Assembly (NCBI GenBank): GCA_029779645.1
Contig: JAKPAC010000037.1
Location: 1 to 64,000 of the forward strand
Direction of reading: 5' to 3'
From: Actinomycetes bacterium
Lineage (GTDB): Bacteria; Actinomycetota; Actinomycetes; Actinomycetales; Microbacteriaceae
Length of the DNA: 64,000 nt
Shown: one piece after another, positions 25,430 through 34,923 of the stretch
Layout: each line of letters starts with the position of its first letter
How positions within the stretch are numbered: the first letter of the stretch is position 1
The notes under the pieces: generated by a model
The model's input: only the letters and a program-made list of their open reading frames with translations
What the model was told of the DNA's origin: nothing
Database searches by the model: none
Translations under genes and position numbers: made by a program

Positions 25430-26635
25430 CTAGGCCGGCCGCGCGGCCAGGCGCGCCGCGAGCGCGTCGATGCCGGCGGGGTCGAGCACGTGCTGCGTGA
25501 CCATGAGCGCCGCGCCCAGCACGCCGGCGGTCTCGCCCGGCTGCGACTGCACGATCGCCAGGTGCTGGGTCGCGAGCGGGATGGAGCGGCGATAGACCAC
25601 CTCGCGGACGCCGGCGAGCAGGTGCTCCCCGGCGCGCGAGATGCTTCCGCCCAGCACGATGATCGAGGGGTTGAGCATGTTGACCATCATGGCGAGCACC
25701 TCGCCGACCTCGCGACCGGCCTGTCGGGTCGCGGCGACGGCCGCCGCGTTGCCGCCGCGCACGAGCTCGACGACGTCGCCGCTGCCGCTCGCCGGGATGC
25801 CCTGCGCGGTGAGCTCGGCCGCGAGCGCGCTGCCGCTCGCGACCGCCTCGAGGTCGCGTTCGTCGCCCGGCGGGCGGGGGGAGTCGTGGCTGTACGGCAC
25901 CTGCACGTGGCCGATGTCGCCCGCCGAGCCCTGCGCGCCGCGCTGCAGCGCGCCGCCCGAGATGATGCCCGCGCCGATGCCGGTCGCGACCTTCACGAAG
26001 ATGAGGTCGTCGACCTCGGGCCAGCCGAGCGAGTGCTCGCCGAGGGCGAGGACGTTCACGTCGTTGTCGACGAGCACCGGCACCGCGAAGAGGCGCTGGA
26101 CGTAGCCGGGGACGTCGAATCGATCCCAGCCCGGCATGATCGGCGGATTCGTGGGTCGGCCGGTGGAATGCTCGACGGGCCCGGGCACCCCGATCCCGAC
26201 CCCGAGCAGCTCGGCGGCGTGGTGCCCGCCGGCGCGCATCAGGCGCTCGCCCTCGGCGAGCGCGTGGTCGAGCACGGCCGCCGGCCCCGCGGCGATGTCG
26301 AGCGGGCTCGACCGCGAGCCGAGGATGCCGCCGGCGAGGTCGACGATCGCGATGGTCGCGTGCGTGGCGCCGAGGTCGATCGCCAGCACGATCCCCGCGC
26401 GCGGGTTGAAGGCGATGCGGGCGGGCGGGCGACCGCCGGTGGATGCCGCCTCGCCCGCCGGCGCGATGAGCCCGGCCGCCAGCAGCACATCGACGCGACC
26501 CGAGACGGTCGAGCGGGCGAGGCCCGTGTGCGCGGCCAGCTCTGCCTTGGTGCGGGCCTGGCCGTCGCGCAGCAGCTGCAGGAGCTCGCCGGCGCCCGGG
26601 GCGCCCGAGAGCGCGCTGCGGGGGGAATCGACCAT
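25430..26635 (-). CDS. ROK-family transcriptional regulator
   Basis: A 401-residue protein: N-terminal MarR-like helix-turn-helix (KAELAAHTGLARSTVSGRVDVLLAAGLI, about residues 30-57), then the ROK sugar-kinase fold (LAIDLGATHATIAIVD; VDNDVNVLALGE with the catalytic-type Asp). The zinc motif CxCGxxGCxE, normally after GDIGH, is replaced by a PRPPGDERDLEAVASG-type stretch with no cysteine. ATG 26635 is chosen over 26647. It is divergent from the sugar operon beginning at 26744 and probably controls it. Confidence 0.85.
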   Translation of the reverse strand: MVDSPRSALSGAPGAGELLQLLRDGQARTKAELAAHTGLARSTVSGRVDVLLAAGLIAPAGEAASTGGRPPARIAFNPRAGIVLAIDLGATHATIAIVDLAGGILGSRSSPLDIAAGPAAVLDHALAEGERLMRAGGHHAAELLGVGIGVPGPVEHSTGRPTNPPIMPGWDRFDVPGYVQRLFAVPVLVDNDVNVLALGEHSLGWPEVDDLIFVKVATGIGAGIISGGALQRGAQGSAGDIGHVQVPYSHDSPRPPGDERDLEAVASGSALAAELTAQGIPASGSGDVVELVRGGNAAAVAATRQAGREVGEVLAMMVNMLNPSIIVLGGSISRAGEHLLAGVREVVYRRSIPLATQHLAIVQSQPGETAGVLGAALMVTQHVLDPAGIDALAARLAARPA

Positions 26636-26649
26636 GCGGCAAGTCAACC

Positions 26650-26702
26650 ACTTCTGTCGGTCCTCGGCCTACTCGGTGTCACCGGATCGTTACTTCTGAC
26701 GG
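26650..26702. promoter_or_regulatory. Direct repeats between ROK gene and sugar operon
   Basis: ACTTCTGTCGG (26650-26660) and ACTTCTGACGG (26692-26702) are the same but for one base and 42 bp apart, four helical turns. Placed in the 108-bp divergent gap, they are good operator candidates for the ROK regulator. Confidence 0.5.
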
Positions 26703-26743
26703 AGACCTAGCAAAAGTTGTCGGGCGTGTGTCAGAATCGCCGC

Positions 26744-27874
26744 ATGACAACGACCGTCGCCGACATCGCCGTCGCCGACACCGCCTCGGCCGCGCTGCGC
26801 GGGGGGTTTCTGGGCGGCGGATTCATGGCCGCTGTGCACAGCCGCGCCGTGCGGGCAGCGCGGGCCACGCCCGCGCTGATCGCGGCCTCGAGCCCGGCGT
26901 CGTCGGCGGCCGCGGCGAGCGCGCTGGGCATCGGCTCGGCGGCGCACGACGCGTCGGCGCTCATCGACGGCGAGGTCGACGTCGTGCACGTGTGCACCCC
27001 GAACGCCACGCACGCGCCGTTCGCGGCGGCGGCGCTGGCCGCGGGCAAGCACGTGATCTGCGAGAAGCCGCTCGCGATCAGCGAGCCCGAGGCCCGAGCG
27101 CTCGCGCAGGCCGCGCACGAGAGCGGGCTGGTCGCCGCGGTGCCCTTCATCTACCGGTACCACCCGATGATCCGCGAGGCTCGCGCCCGCATCGCGCGCG
27201 GCGAGCTGGGCGCCATCCTGACGCTGGAGTGCGGCTACCTGCAGGACTGGCTGCTCGACGCGGGCGACGTCGACTGGCGCGTCGACACGGCGCTCGGCGG
27301 CAGCTCGCGCGCGTTCGCCGACATCGGCTCGCACCTGTGCGATCTGATCGAGTTCGTGACCGGCGAGCGCATCGCGCGACTGGTGGCCCGCACCCGCACC
27401 GTGCACGGACAGCGCGGGGAGATGCCGGTCGAGACCGAAGACATCGCGGCCGTGCTGTTCGAGCTCGACGGGGGAGCGCTCGGCACCATGCTCGTGTCGC
27501 AGATGGCGCCCGGACGCAAGAATGCGCTCGTGCTCGAGGTGCACGGGCAGTCCGAGAGCCTGCGGTTCGCCCAGGAGCGCCCCGAGGAGCTCTGGGTCGG
27601 TCGCCGGAGCGGCTCCTCGGTGCTGCTGCGTGATCCCGAGACTGCGGCCCCGGATGCCGCGCGCCTCTCGCTGGTGCCCGCCGGGCACGCGATGGGGTAC
27701 CAGGATGCCTTCAACGCATTCGTCGCCGACGCCTACGCCGCGGTGCGGGGCGCGCAGGTCGAGGGTCTGCCGACCTTCGACGACGGGCTTCGCGCGGTGC
27801 GGCTCACGCAGGCCGTCCTCGACTCCGCCGCCTCCGGGCGATGGATCGAGGTCGGGGATCGGGCCTCGACATGA
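26744..27874 (+). CDS. Gfo/Idh/MocA-family sugar dehydrogenase
   Basis: A 376-residue NAD(P)-dependent oxidoreductase. An N-terminal Rossmann fold (GGFLGGGFMAAVHSRAV), the DVVHVCTPNATHAPFAAAAL segment and the family's EKPLA (residues about 107-111) lead to the C-terminal alpha/beta domain with FADIGSHLCDLIEFVTG, where the His is catalytic. It is the first gene of an operon with an ABC importer and two TIM-barrel enzymes. Oxidation of a sugar or glycoside hydroxyl is likely; the substrate is unknown. Confidence 0.87.
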   Translation: MTTTVADIAVADTASAALRGGFLGGGFMAAVHSRAVRAARATPALIAASSPASSAAAASALGIGSAAHDASALIDGEVDVVHVCTPNATHAPFAAAALAAGKHVICEKPLAISEPEARALAQAAHESGLVAAVPFIYRYHPMIREARARIARGELGAILTLECGYLQDWLLDAGDVDWRVDTALGGSSRAFADIGSHLCDLIEFVTGERIARLVARTRTVHGQRGEMPVETEDIAAVLFELDGGALGTMLVSQMAPGRKNALVLEVHGQSESLRFAQERPEELWVGRRSGSSVLLRDPETAAPDAARLSLVPAGHAMGYQDAFNAFVADAYAAVRGAQVEGLPTFDDGLRAVRLTQAVLDSAASGRWIEVGDRAST

Positions 27875-29466
27875 ACGAGGCCCTGCTCGAGGGAGCGCCC
27901 GCGGCCGGGACCGCGGGTGAGGTCGTGCTGCGCGCAGCCGGAATCGACAAGGCATTCTTCGGAGTGCAGGTGCTGCACGGCGTCTCCCTCGAGGTCCGGC
28001 GCGGGGAGGTGCACGGCCTCGTCGGCGAGAACGGCGCCGGCAAGTCCACGCTCATGAAGGTGCTCGCGGGCGTGTATCAGGCCGACGCCGGCAGCGTCGA
28101 GTTCGCGGGGCAGACGGTGGCGTTCGCGCACCCGCTGCAGTCGATGACCGCCGGGCTGGTCACGGTGTTCCAGGAGTTCAATCTGCTTCCCGAGCGCACG
28201 GTCGCCCAGAACGTCTACCTCGGCCGCGAGCCGCGGCGCGGCGGATTCATCGACACGAGGGCGATGACGGAGCGCACCCGCGCGCTGCTCGACGACCTCG
28301 GCGTCGACTTCCTCGACCCCGCGGCGCGTGTGGGCGCGCTGACGGTCGCCGAGCAGCAGATCGTCGAGATCGTGAAGGCGCTCTCGTTCGATGCGCGTGT
28401 GATCTCGATGGACGAGCCCACCGCCGCCCTCAGCGAGCACGAGGTCGAGCTGCTCTACGCGATCGTCCGGCGCCTCACCGCGCGCGGCGTCGCCGTGATC
28501 TACGTCTCGCACCGGCTGAAGGAGATCTTCGACCTGTGCGACCGCATCACGATCCTCAAAGACGGCGCGCTGGTCTCGACGGATGCCGCAGCCGACCTCA
28601 CGCAGGACGAGCTCGTGCGCCGCATGGTCGGCCGGCCGATCCAGAGCTACTACCCGGGCCCCGAGGAGGGCACCCGAGTCGGCGACGCGCGCGTGCGGCT
28701 GCGCGGCGTCGGCAACGACTTCGTCGACGGCGTGCACCTGGAGGTGCGGGCCGGCGAGATCCTCGGGCTGGCCGGGCTGCAGGGATCGGGCCGCACCGAG
28801 ATCCTCGAGGGCATCTTCGGCGCGCACGCCTTCACCCGTGGCGAGATGGAGCTCGACGGGCGCCGCGTGCACGTCGCCTCGCCGCGGCAGGCGGTCCGCG
28901 CCGGCATCGCCCTCGTCACCGAGGACCGCAAGGCGCAGGGGCTCGCCCTCGGCCAGTCGATCCTCGACAACGCCCTGCTCGTGGTGCGCGGCGTGTTCGC
29001 GGGGCGCACGCGCGCCGCGCGGAAGCGGGTGCCCGGCATCCTCTCGAGCCTCGAGATCACGTCCCGCGGCCTCGAGCAGGAGGTGCAGACCCTCTCGGGC
29101 GGCAACCAGCAGAAGGTGGTGCTGGCCAAATGGCTGGTCACCGATCCGCAGCTCGTGCTGTTCGACGAGCCCACCCGCGGCATCGACGTCGGGGCGAAGG
29201 TGGCCGTGTACACCCTGATGCGCCGGCTCGCGGCCGAGGGCAAGGCGGTGCTGATGGTCTCGTCCGAGCTGCCCGAGGTGATCGGGATGAGCGACCGGAT
29301 CGTCGTGATGCGCGACGGGCGGGTCAGCGCCGAGCTGCCGGCGGGGGCGTCCGAGCTTGAGGTGCTCGCGGCGGCCACCGGGGCCGCAGGGCCCGGCGAG
29401 GCGGGCACTGGTGCGGCGGCACCCGACGAGGGCGGCACCGACGAGCGGCGGGGGGCGCGGCCATGA
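27871..29466 (+). CDS. Sugar ABC transporter ATPase, RbsA/MglA type
   Basis: A 531-residue protein with two fused ABC domains. The first has Walker A GENGAGKST, VAEQQIVEIVKAL in place of the LSGGQ signature, as usual for this class, and SMDEPTAALS; the second has a degenerate Walker A (GLQGSGRTE) and a good LSGGNQQK signature with FDEPTRGID. Start ATG overlaps the dehydrogenase stop (27871-27874). It energises the two permeases that follow. An Ala/Gly-rich tail of 45 residues is poorly conserved. Confidence 0.92.
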   Translation: MNEALLEGAPAAGTAGEVVLRAAGIDKAFFGVQVLHGVSLEVRRGEVHGLVGENGAGKSTLMKVLAGVYQADAGSVEFAGQTVAFAHPLQSMTAGLVTVFQEFNLLPERTVAQNVYLGREPRRGGFIDTRAMTERTRALLDDLGVDFLDPAARVGALTVAEQQIVEIVKALSFDARVISMDEPTAALSEHEVELLYAIVRRLTARGVAVIYVSHRLKEIFDLCDRITILKDGALVSTDAAADLTQDELVRRMVGRPIQSYYPGPEEGTRVGDARVRLRGVGNDFVDGVHLEVRAGEILGLAGLQGSGRTEILEGIFGAHAFTRGEMELDGRRVHVASPRQAVRAGIALVTEDRKAQGLALGQSILDNALLVVRGVFAGRTRAARKRVPGILSSLEITSRGLEQEVQTLSGGNQQKVVLAKWLVTDPQLVLFDEPTRGIDVGAKVAVYTLMRRLAAEGKAVLMVSSELPEVIGMSDRIVVMRDGRVSAELPAGASELEVLAAATGAAGPGEAGTGAAAPDEGGTDERRGARP

Positions 29467-30515
29467 GGCGCGTCCACATCGGCACCACGCAGATCGTGCT
29501 CATCGCCCTGCTGATCGTCGTCGTGATCGGCGCGATCCTCGTGGGCACGGTCGGTCGCAACTTCTTCAGCGAGGGCAACGTCCGCGACATCCTCACCGGG
29601 ATGAGTGTGCTCGGGCTCGTCGCCATCGGGCAGACCCTCGTCATCCTGGGAGCCTCGCTCGATCTCTCGGTCGTCTACGTGATCAGCCTCGCCAGCCTGC
29701 TCGGCGCGACCACGATGAACGGCGATCCCGCGAACATCGCGTGGGCGGTCGTGCTCACCCTCGTCGTGTGCGTCGCGATCGGGCTGGTCAACGGGCTCGT
29801 GGTGACCGTGCTGCACGTGAACGGCTTCATCGCCACGCTCGGCATGGGGCTCGTGCTGCAGGGCGTGCTCAACACCAGTTTCCAGGGCAGCGCCGGCAAG
29901 GTGCCGTGGGAGTTCCAGCTCATCGGCGCCACGGGCATCGGCCCGGTGCCCGTCTCGACCGTGATCATGCTCGTGCTCGCCGCGGTCGTCTGGGTCGTCC
30001 TCGAGCGCACGCGCATCGGCGCGCACCTGTTCGCCGTGGGCGGCAGCCCCGAGGTGTCGCGCCTGAGCGGCCTGCGCATCCGCCGCCCGCTGATCGTCGC
30101 GCACGTGCTGTCGTCGGTCTTCGCGGGGCTCGCCGGGCTGCTGCTGGCCAGCCGCCTGGGCGTCGGCAGCCCGGTCGTCGGGCAGCAGGGCGGATACGAC
30201 CTGCTCAGCATCGCGGCGGTGGTGCTCGGCGGCACGCTCCTGCTCGGCGGGCGCGGCTCGGTGTGGGGCACCATCGGCGGTGTTGCGATCTTCGCGGTCG
30301 TCGACAACGTGATGAGCGTGCTGCAGATCAACCCGTTCCTCAAGGACGTGGTGCGCGGCGTCGTCATCGTCGCCGCCGTCGCCGTCTACAGCCGTCGCGT
30401 CGTCTCGGCACGGCGGGCGCGGTTCGGCCCCGGCAGGCGCGACGAGCTCGTGGATGCCGCGGTCGCGGCACGCACCGTGCCCTCGGCTTCCGCCGGGGGA
30501 GGTGAGGGATCGTGA
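29463..30515 (+). CDS. Sugar ABC transporter permease, RbsC type (first)
   Basis: A 350-residue permease with 8-10 membrane helices. GQTLVILGASLDLSVVYV and GRGSVWGTIGGVAIFAVVDNVMSVL are the typical RbsC-family segments (BPD_transp_2). ATG overlaps the ATPase stop by ATGA and its own stop overlaps the next permease, so the three are translationally coupled. Confidence 0.9.
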   Translation: MRRVHIGTTQIVLIALLIVVVIGAILVGTVGRNFFSEGNVRDILTGMSVLGLVAIGQTLVILGASLDLSVVYVISLASLLGATTMNGDPANIAWAVVLTLVVCVAIGLVNGLVVTVLHVNGFIATLGMGLVLQGVLNTSFQGSAGKVPWEFQLIGATGIGPVPVSTVIMLVLAAVVWVVLERTRIGAHLFAVGGSPEVSRLSGLRIRRPLIVAHVLSSVFAGLAGLLLASRLGVGSPVVGQQGGYDLLSIAAVVLGGTLLLGGRGSVWGTIGGVAIFAVVDNVMSVLQINPFLKDVVRGVVIVAAVAVYSRRVVSARRARFGPGRRDELVDAAVAARTVPSASAGGGEGS

Positions 30516-31600
30516 ACGCCCTCCGCACCCTGATCAGCCCCCGCGGGGCCGTGTTCCTGCTGCTGGTGATCCTGCTCGCGGCGATCATCATCCTGAACCC
30601 GAGCTTCGCGGAGCCCGGGCAGTTCATGCGGTTCATTCAGCGGGTCGCCCCGGTCGCGATCATCGCCATCGGGCAGTACTTCGTCATCGTCTCGGGCGAG
30701 TTCGACCTCTCGCAGGGCTCGCTGATCACGGCGCAGGTCGTGATCGCCGGCAACCTCGTGGGGCAGGACGACTCGCGCACCGTCCCCGTGATGGTGCTCA
30801 TGTTCGTGTTCGGCGCGGTCATCGGGCTCGTGAACGGGCTCATCACCACGCTCCTGAGGGTGCCCTCGTTCATCGTCACCGTCGGGATGATGCTCGCCCT
30901 GCTCGGCGGGATCCTGTGGTGGACCGGCGGCGCCGCCACCGGAAACCCCGCAGACAGCTTCCGCAACGTCGGCCGTGGCGGCATCCGCGACGTGCCCGTC
31001 ATCGACTACCTGCCCTGGTCGGTGCTCGTGCTGGCCGCCTGGCTGGCGCTGGCGATCTGGGTGACGAAGCTGCCGCTCGGCAAGCAGATGATCGCCGTGG
31101 GCGACAATCCGACCGCCGCCCGATACGCCGGCGTGCGGACCTGGTGGATCACGACGCAGGGCTTCATGATCTCGTCGCTCTCGGCGACCGTCGCCGGGAT
31201 CCTGCTCGTCGGCTTCGCGGGCGTGCACCCCTCGGTCGGCCGGGGCTACGAGTTCATCGCCATCACGGCCGTCGTGCTCGGCGGGGTGGTGCTCGGCGGA
31301 GGGCGGGGCTGGGTCGTCGCCGCGGTCGCGGGCGCATTCGTGCTCGAGTCGCTGTTCCTGCTGATGAACATCATCGGCGTGCCCTCGACGCTGCGCGACA
31401 GCGTGCAGGGCGTCATCATCATCGCGGCCGTCGCCTACGCGGGGGTGTCGTTCCGCACTCGTCGCGCGCGGCCGAGACCCGCGGCATCCACACAGTCTTC
31501 TCCCGATCCGGGGAAGGAGCCGGCCCCGCCCGCGGCGGCCGCTCAGTCCGAATCACATGTCCTCAGAGGCGAGGGCAGCAACGCTAACCAGGGAGGTTAA
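30512..31600 (+). CDS. Sugar ABC transporter permease, RbsC type (second)
   Basis: A 362-residue paralog of the preceding permease; GQYFVIVSGEFDLSQGSLI and GGGRGWVVAAVAGAFVLESLFLLMN match the family. GTG 30512 overlaps the upstream TGA (GTGA). The two permeases probably form a heterodimer. The tail is Pro/Ala-rich and ends 2 nt before the binding-protein start. Confidence 0.9.
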   Translation: MNALRTLISPRGAVFLLLVILLAAIIILNPSFAEPGQFMRFIQRVAPVAIIAIGQYFVIVSGEFDLSQGSLITAQVVIAGNLVGQDDSRTVPVMVLMFVFGAVIGLVNGLITTLLRVPSFIVTVGMMLALLGGILWWTGGAATGNPADSFRNVGRGGIRDVPVIDYLPWSVLVLAAWLALAIWVTKLPLGKQMIAVGDNPTAARYAGVRTWWITTQGFMISSLSATVAGILLVGFAGVHPSVGRGYEFIAITAVVLGGVVLGGGRGWVVAAVAGAFVLESLFLLMNIIGVPSTLRDSVQGVIIIAAVAYAGVSFRTRRARPRPAASTQSSPDPGKEPAPPAAAAQSESHVLRGEGSNANQGG

Positions 31601-31602
31601 CC

Positions 31603-32814
31603 ATGCGACGATCACTGAAGATCGGCACCGCCGCAGCAGCGCTCATCGGCCTGTTCGCGCTTGCCGGGTGCACCACGGACCCCGGCGTCACGGCACCGTC
31701 GGATGAGCCGTCGGCGTCGAGCGGCGGCACGGCGAACGAATGGTTCGACCAGGCGATCTACGACAAGCAGTTCGCCGAGCGCTCCGTCATTCCCCAGGGC
31801 CCCGAAGACGAGGTCTACCTGCAGCACATCAATGCCGAGATGGTCGACACCTCGGCCTATGCGAGCCCGGGCGCGAAGAAGGCGTGCTTCGCCAACGCGT
31901 CGATCTCGAACCCCTGGCGTCAGACGGGCTGGATCACGATGAACCAGCAGCTCAAGGTGCTGCAGGATTCCGGTGCGATCAGCTCGATGGAGACCCGTGA
32001 CGCGCAGGACTCGGATGACACGCAGATCGCCGACATCGACTACTTCATCGGCGAGGGCAACTGCGACGTGTTCATCATCTCGCCCAACAGCACCGCCGCC
32101 ATGACGCCCGCCGTCGAGCGCGCGTGCGCGACGAACAAGCCGGTCATCGTCTTCGACCGTGGCGTCGAGACCGACTGCCCGGTCACGTTCATCCACCCCA
32201 TCGGCGGCTTCGCCTGGGGCATCGACACGGCCGAGTTCCTCATCGAGAACCTGCAGAAGGGCGACAAGGTCGTCGGCCTGCGGATCCTCCCCGGCGTCGA
32301 CGTGCTCGAGCAGCGCTGGGCGGCGGCCGAGAAGCTGTTCGCCGAGGCGGGCATCGAGGCGGTCGACTACTTCACCGGCGCCGACCCGGCGAAGATCAAG
32401 AGCATCATCAGCGACGAGCTCGCCAAGGGCGATGTCAAGGGCGTCTGGATGGACGCCGGCGACGGCGCCGTCGCGGCGATCGAGGCGTTCGAGGACGCGG
32501 GCGTCGACTACCCGGTGATGACCGGCGAGGACGAGATGTCGTTCCTGCGCAAGTGGAAGGCGACCGGGCTGACCGGCCTCGCCCCGGTGTACTCGAACTT
32601 CCAGTGGCGCACCCCGCTGCTGGCGGCCGCGATGATCTTCAAGGGCGAGCAGGTGCCCAAGGAGTGGGTCCTCCCGCAGAACCCGATCACGGCCGAAGAG
32701 GTCGACCGCTACCTCGCCGAGAATGAGGGCATGCCCGACGGTCACTACGCCAAGTTCGGCGGAGAGAACCTGCCCGGCTACCCCCAGGTGTGGCAGCAGC
32801 GCATCATCCCCTGA
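31603..32814 (+). CDS. Sugar ABC transporter substrate-binding lipoprotein
   Basis: A 403-residue periplasmic-binding-protein type 1 (PBP-like, RbsB class) with signal peptide and lipobox LAGC near residue 23. The fold is seen in FANASISNPWRQTGW, CDVFIISPNSTAAMTPAVERA, KPVIVFDRGV and KGVWMDAGDGAVAAIEAFEDAG. GGGAGG sits 7 nt before ATG. It delivers sugar to the coupled permeases; unusually large for RbsB (about 300 residues), suggesting a bulkier ligand. Confidence 0.88.
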   Translation: MRRSLKIGTAAAALIGLFALAGCTTDPGVTAPSDEPSASSGGTANEWFDQAIYDKQFAERSVIPQGPEDEVYLQHINAEMVDTSAYASPGAKKACFANASISNPWRQTGWITMNQQLKVLQDSGAISSMETRDAQDSDDTQIADIDYFIGEGNCDVFIISPNSTAAMTPAVERACATNKPVIVFDRGVETDCPVTFIHPIGGFAWGIDTAEFLIENLQKGDKVVGLRILPGVDVLEQRWAAAEKLFAEAGIEAVDYFTGADPAKIKSIISDELAKGDVKGVWMDAGDGAVAAIEAFEDAGVDYPVMTGEDEMSFLRKWKATGLTGLAPVYSNFQWRTPLLAAAMIFKGEQVPKEWVLPQNPITAEEVDRYLAENEGMPDGHYAKFGGENLPGYPQVWQQRIIP

Positions 32815-32837
32815 CCGGGACGCGTCGCAGCGCGTGC

Positions 32838-32875
32838 GGCGGGATGGCACCGGCTCACGCCCGGGCCGTCCCGCC
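32838..32875 (+). other. Intercistronic stem-loop after the binding-protein gene
   Basis: GGCGGGA (32838-32844) pairs with TCCCGCC (32869-32875), extended inward by a T-G wobble and GGC/GCC. It lies between the binding-protein gene and the epimerase gene. Such structures often protect or partly end the transcript so that the binding protein is made in excess. Confidence 0.5.
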
Positions 32876-32939
32876 GTCGCGCGGCCGTCGGCGACGCGCA
32901 CTCCTTCCCACCCGCTGCCTTCTCACCTTGGAGCACACC

Positions 32940-33806
32940 ATGCGCAGGCCGATCGGCGTCAACACCTGGGTCTGGACCTCGCCGCTGGATGACCGGCGGC
33001 TCGAGCCGCTGCTGCGTCGCATCGCCGGCATGGGGTTCGACGCCGTCGAGCTGCCGGTCGAACAGCCGGGCGACTGGGACCCGCCACGCGCGCGCGACCT
33101 CCTCGACGAGCTCGGGCTGCGGCCGGTCGTCGTCGGCGCGATGGGGCCCGGCCGCTCGCTGCTGGCTCGTGCCGGCGACGTCGCCGGCACGCAGGCGTAC
33201 CTCCGCCACTGCCTCGGCGTCGCGCGCGCGGTCGGCGCCTCGGTCGTCGCGGGGCCGTTCTATGCGCCGACCGGCGTCACGTGGCGCATGAGCGCCGGCG
33301 AGCGGGCGGATGCCACGGCCGAGCTGCGCGCCTCGCTCGCGCCCCTCGCGGCGGAGGCAGCCGATGGAGGCTCGACGCTGGCGATCGAGCCGCTCAACCG
33401 CTACGAGACCAGTCTGATCAACACCGTGGCCCAGGGGCTCGACGCGCTCGGGCCGCTGCTCGGGCCGGGCCTGGGCCTCGCGCTCGACAGCTACCACCTG
33501 AACATCGAGGAGCAGCGCCCGGTCGAGGCGATTCGCGCCGCCGGTCGCGCCATCGCCTACGTCCAGGTGTGCGGCAACGACCGCGGCCCGGTCGGCGACG
33601 ACCACACCGACTGGCCGGGCATGCTCGACGCGCTGGACGACGCCGGTTACGCAGGCCCGCTCGGGGTCGAGAGCTTCACCGGCGACAACGAGACCATCGC
33701 GGTCGCCGCCTCGGTCTGGCGGCCGCTCGCCCCCAGCCAGGACGAGCTCGCCGAGCGCTCGCTGCGCTACCTGCGCGCTCTGCAGGACCGGCGCGCGGCC
33801 GGCTGA
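32940..33806 (+). CDS. Sugar epimerase of the D-tagatose/D-psicose 3-epimerase family
   Basis: A 288-residue TIM barrel. The metal and catalytic residues of the family are visible: Glu in LAIEPLNRYE, Asp and His in LALDSYHLNIEE, the later His region (GDDHTDWPG) and Glu in GVESFTG. These enzymes epimerise ketoses at C3, but relatives act on 3-keto-sugars. GGAG lies before ATG 32940. The gene is in the sugar operon, so it acts on the imported sugar or on the product of the dehydrogenase. Confidence 0.83.
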   Translation: MRRPIGVNTWVWTSPLDDRRLEPLLRRIAGMGFDAVELPVEQPGDWDPPRARDLLDELGLRPVVVGAMGPGRSLLARAGDVAGTQAYLRHCLGVARAVGASVVAGPFYAPTGVTWRMSAGERADATAELRASLAPLAAEAADGGSTLAIEPLNRYETSLINTVAQGLDALGPLLGPGLGLALDSYHLNIEEQRPVEAIRAAGRAIAYVQVCGNDRGPVGDDHTDWPGMLDALDDAGYAGPLGVESFTGDNETIAVAASVWRPLAPSQDELAERSLRYLRALQDRRAAG

Positions 33807-33854
33807 GCGCGCCCTCCAATCCACCATCCCGCACCGCACGCAAGGAGCACGCCG

Positions 33855-34862
33855 ATGTCCGCACATCCGGTCACCCTGTTCACTGGCCAGTGGGCCGATC
33901 TGCCGTTCGAGGAGGTGGCGCGACTCGCCGCGTCGTGGGGCTATGACGGCCTCGAGATCGCGGCATCCGGGGATCATCTCGACCTGCGCCGCGCCGACGA
34001 GGACGACGCGTACGCGGCCTCGCGGCTTGAGATCCTCGATCGACACGGCCTGCAGCTGTTCGCGATCTCGAACCACCTGGCGGGGCAGGCGGTCTGCGAC
34101 GCGCCGATCGACTTCCGGCACCAGGCGATCCTGCGCGAGTACGTGTGGGGCGACGGAGAGGCCGAGGGCGTTCGCCGCCGCGCCGCCGACGACATGCGGC
34201 GCTCGGCCCGGGTGGCCCGCAAGCTCGGCGTCGAGACGGTGGTGGGGTTCACCGGCTCGTCGATCTGGCCATATGTGGCGATGTTCCCGCCGGTGCCCGC
34301 CGAGACGATCGAGCGCGGCTTCGAGGACTTCGCCGAGCGCTGGAACCCGATCCTCGACGTGTTCGATGCCGAGGGGGTGCGCTTCGCGCACGAGGTGCAC
34401 CCGGGCGAGATCGCCTACGACTACTGGAGCGCCCAGCGCGCGCTCGACGCGATCGGCCACCGCGAGGCGTTCGGCTTCAACTGGGACCCCTCGCACATGA
34501 TGTGGCAGGGCATCGATCCCGTGGGATTCATCGTCGACTTCGCCGATCGGATCTACCACGTCGACTGCAAAGACACGCGGCTGCGGCCGAACAACGGCCG
34601 CGCGGGCATCCTCGGATCGCATCTGCCGTGGGGCGACCCGCGGCGCGGCTGGGACTTCGTCTCGACCGGCCACGGCGACGTGCCGTGGGAGGACGCATTC
34701 CGGGCGCTGAACGCGATCGGCTACTCGGGCCCGATCTCGATCGAGTGGGAGGATGCCGGGATGGACAGGCTGCACGGCGCGGCAGAGGCGGTCACGTTCG
34801 TGCGCTCGCTGCTCTGGGACCTGCCCGGCGCCGCGTTCGACTCGGTGTTCTCCAACCAGTAG
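33855..34862 (+). CDS. Sugar phosphate isomerase/epimerase-like TIM barrel
   Basis: A 335-residue AP-endonuclease-2/xylose-isomerase-like TIM barrel. The metal-site residues fall in [37 protein letters not shown] and ISIEWEDAG. Members with the NWDPSHM motif are often found next to Gfo/Idh/MocA dehydrogenases, where they may cleave or rearrange 3-keto-sugars. AAGGAG precedes ATG 33855. Last gene of the operon. Confidence 0.83.
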   Translation: MSAHPVTLFTGQWADLPFEEVARLAASWGYDGLEIAASGDHLDLRRADEDDAYAASRLEILDRHGLQLFAISNHLAGQAVCDAPIDFRHQAILREYVWGDGEAEGVRRRAADDMRRSARVARKLGVETVVGFTGSSIWPYVAMFPPVPAETIERGFEDFAERWNPILDVFDAEGVRFAHEVHPGEIAYDYWSAQRALDAIGHREAFGFNWDPSHMMWQGIDPVGFIVDFADRIYHVDCKDTRLRPNNGRAGILGSHLPWGDPRRGWDFVSTGHGDVPWEDAFRALNAIGYSGPISIEWEDAGMDRLHGAAEAVTFVRSLLWDLPGAAFDSVFSNQ

Positions 34863-34866
34863 CCGG

Positions 34867-34914
34867 GTGTGCCGCGGCCGGGGCTCGCACGTCCCGGCCC
34901 CGGCCGCGGCACAC
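34867..34914. terminator. Bidirectional terminator, 18-bp stem
   Basis: A perfect 18-bp stem, 34867-34884 with 34897-34914, with a 12-nt loop. It separates the convergent sugar operon and MarR gene. Confidence 0.85.
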
Positions 34915-34923
34915 GCGGTCGCT

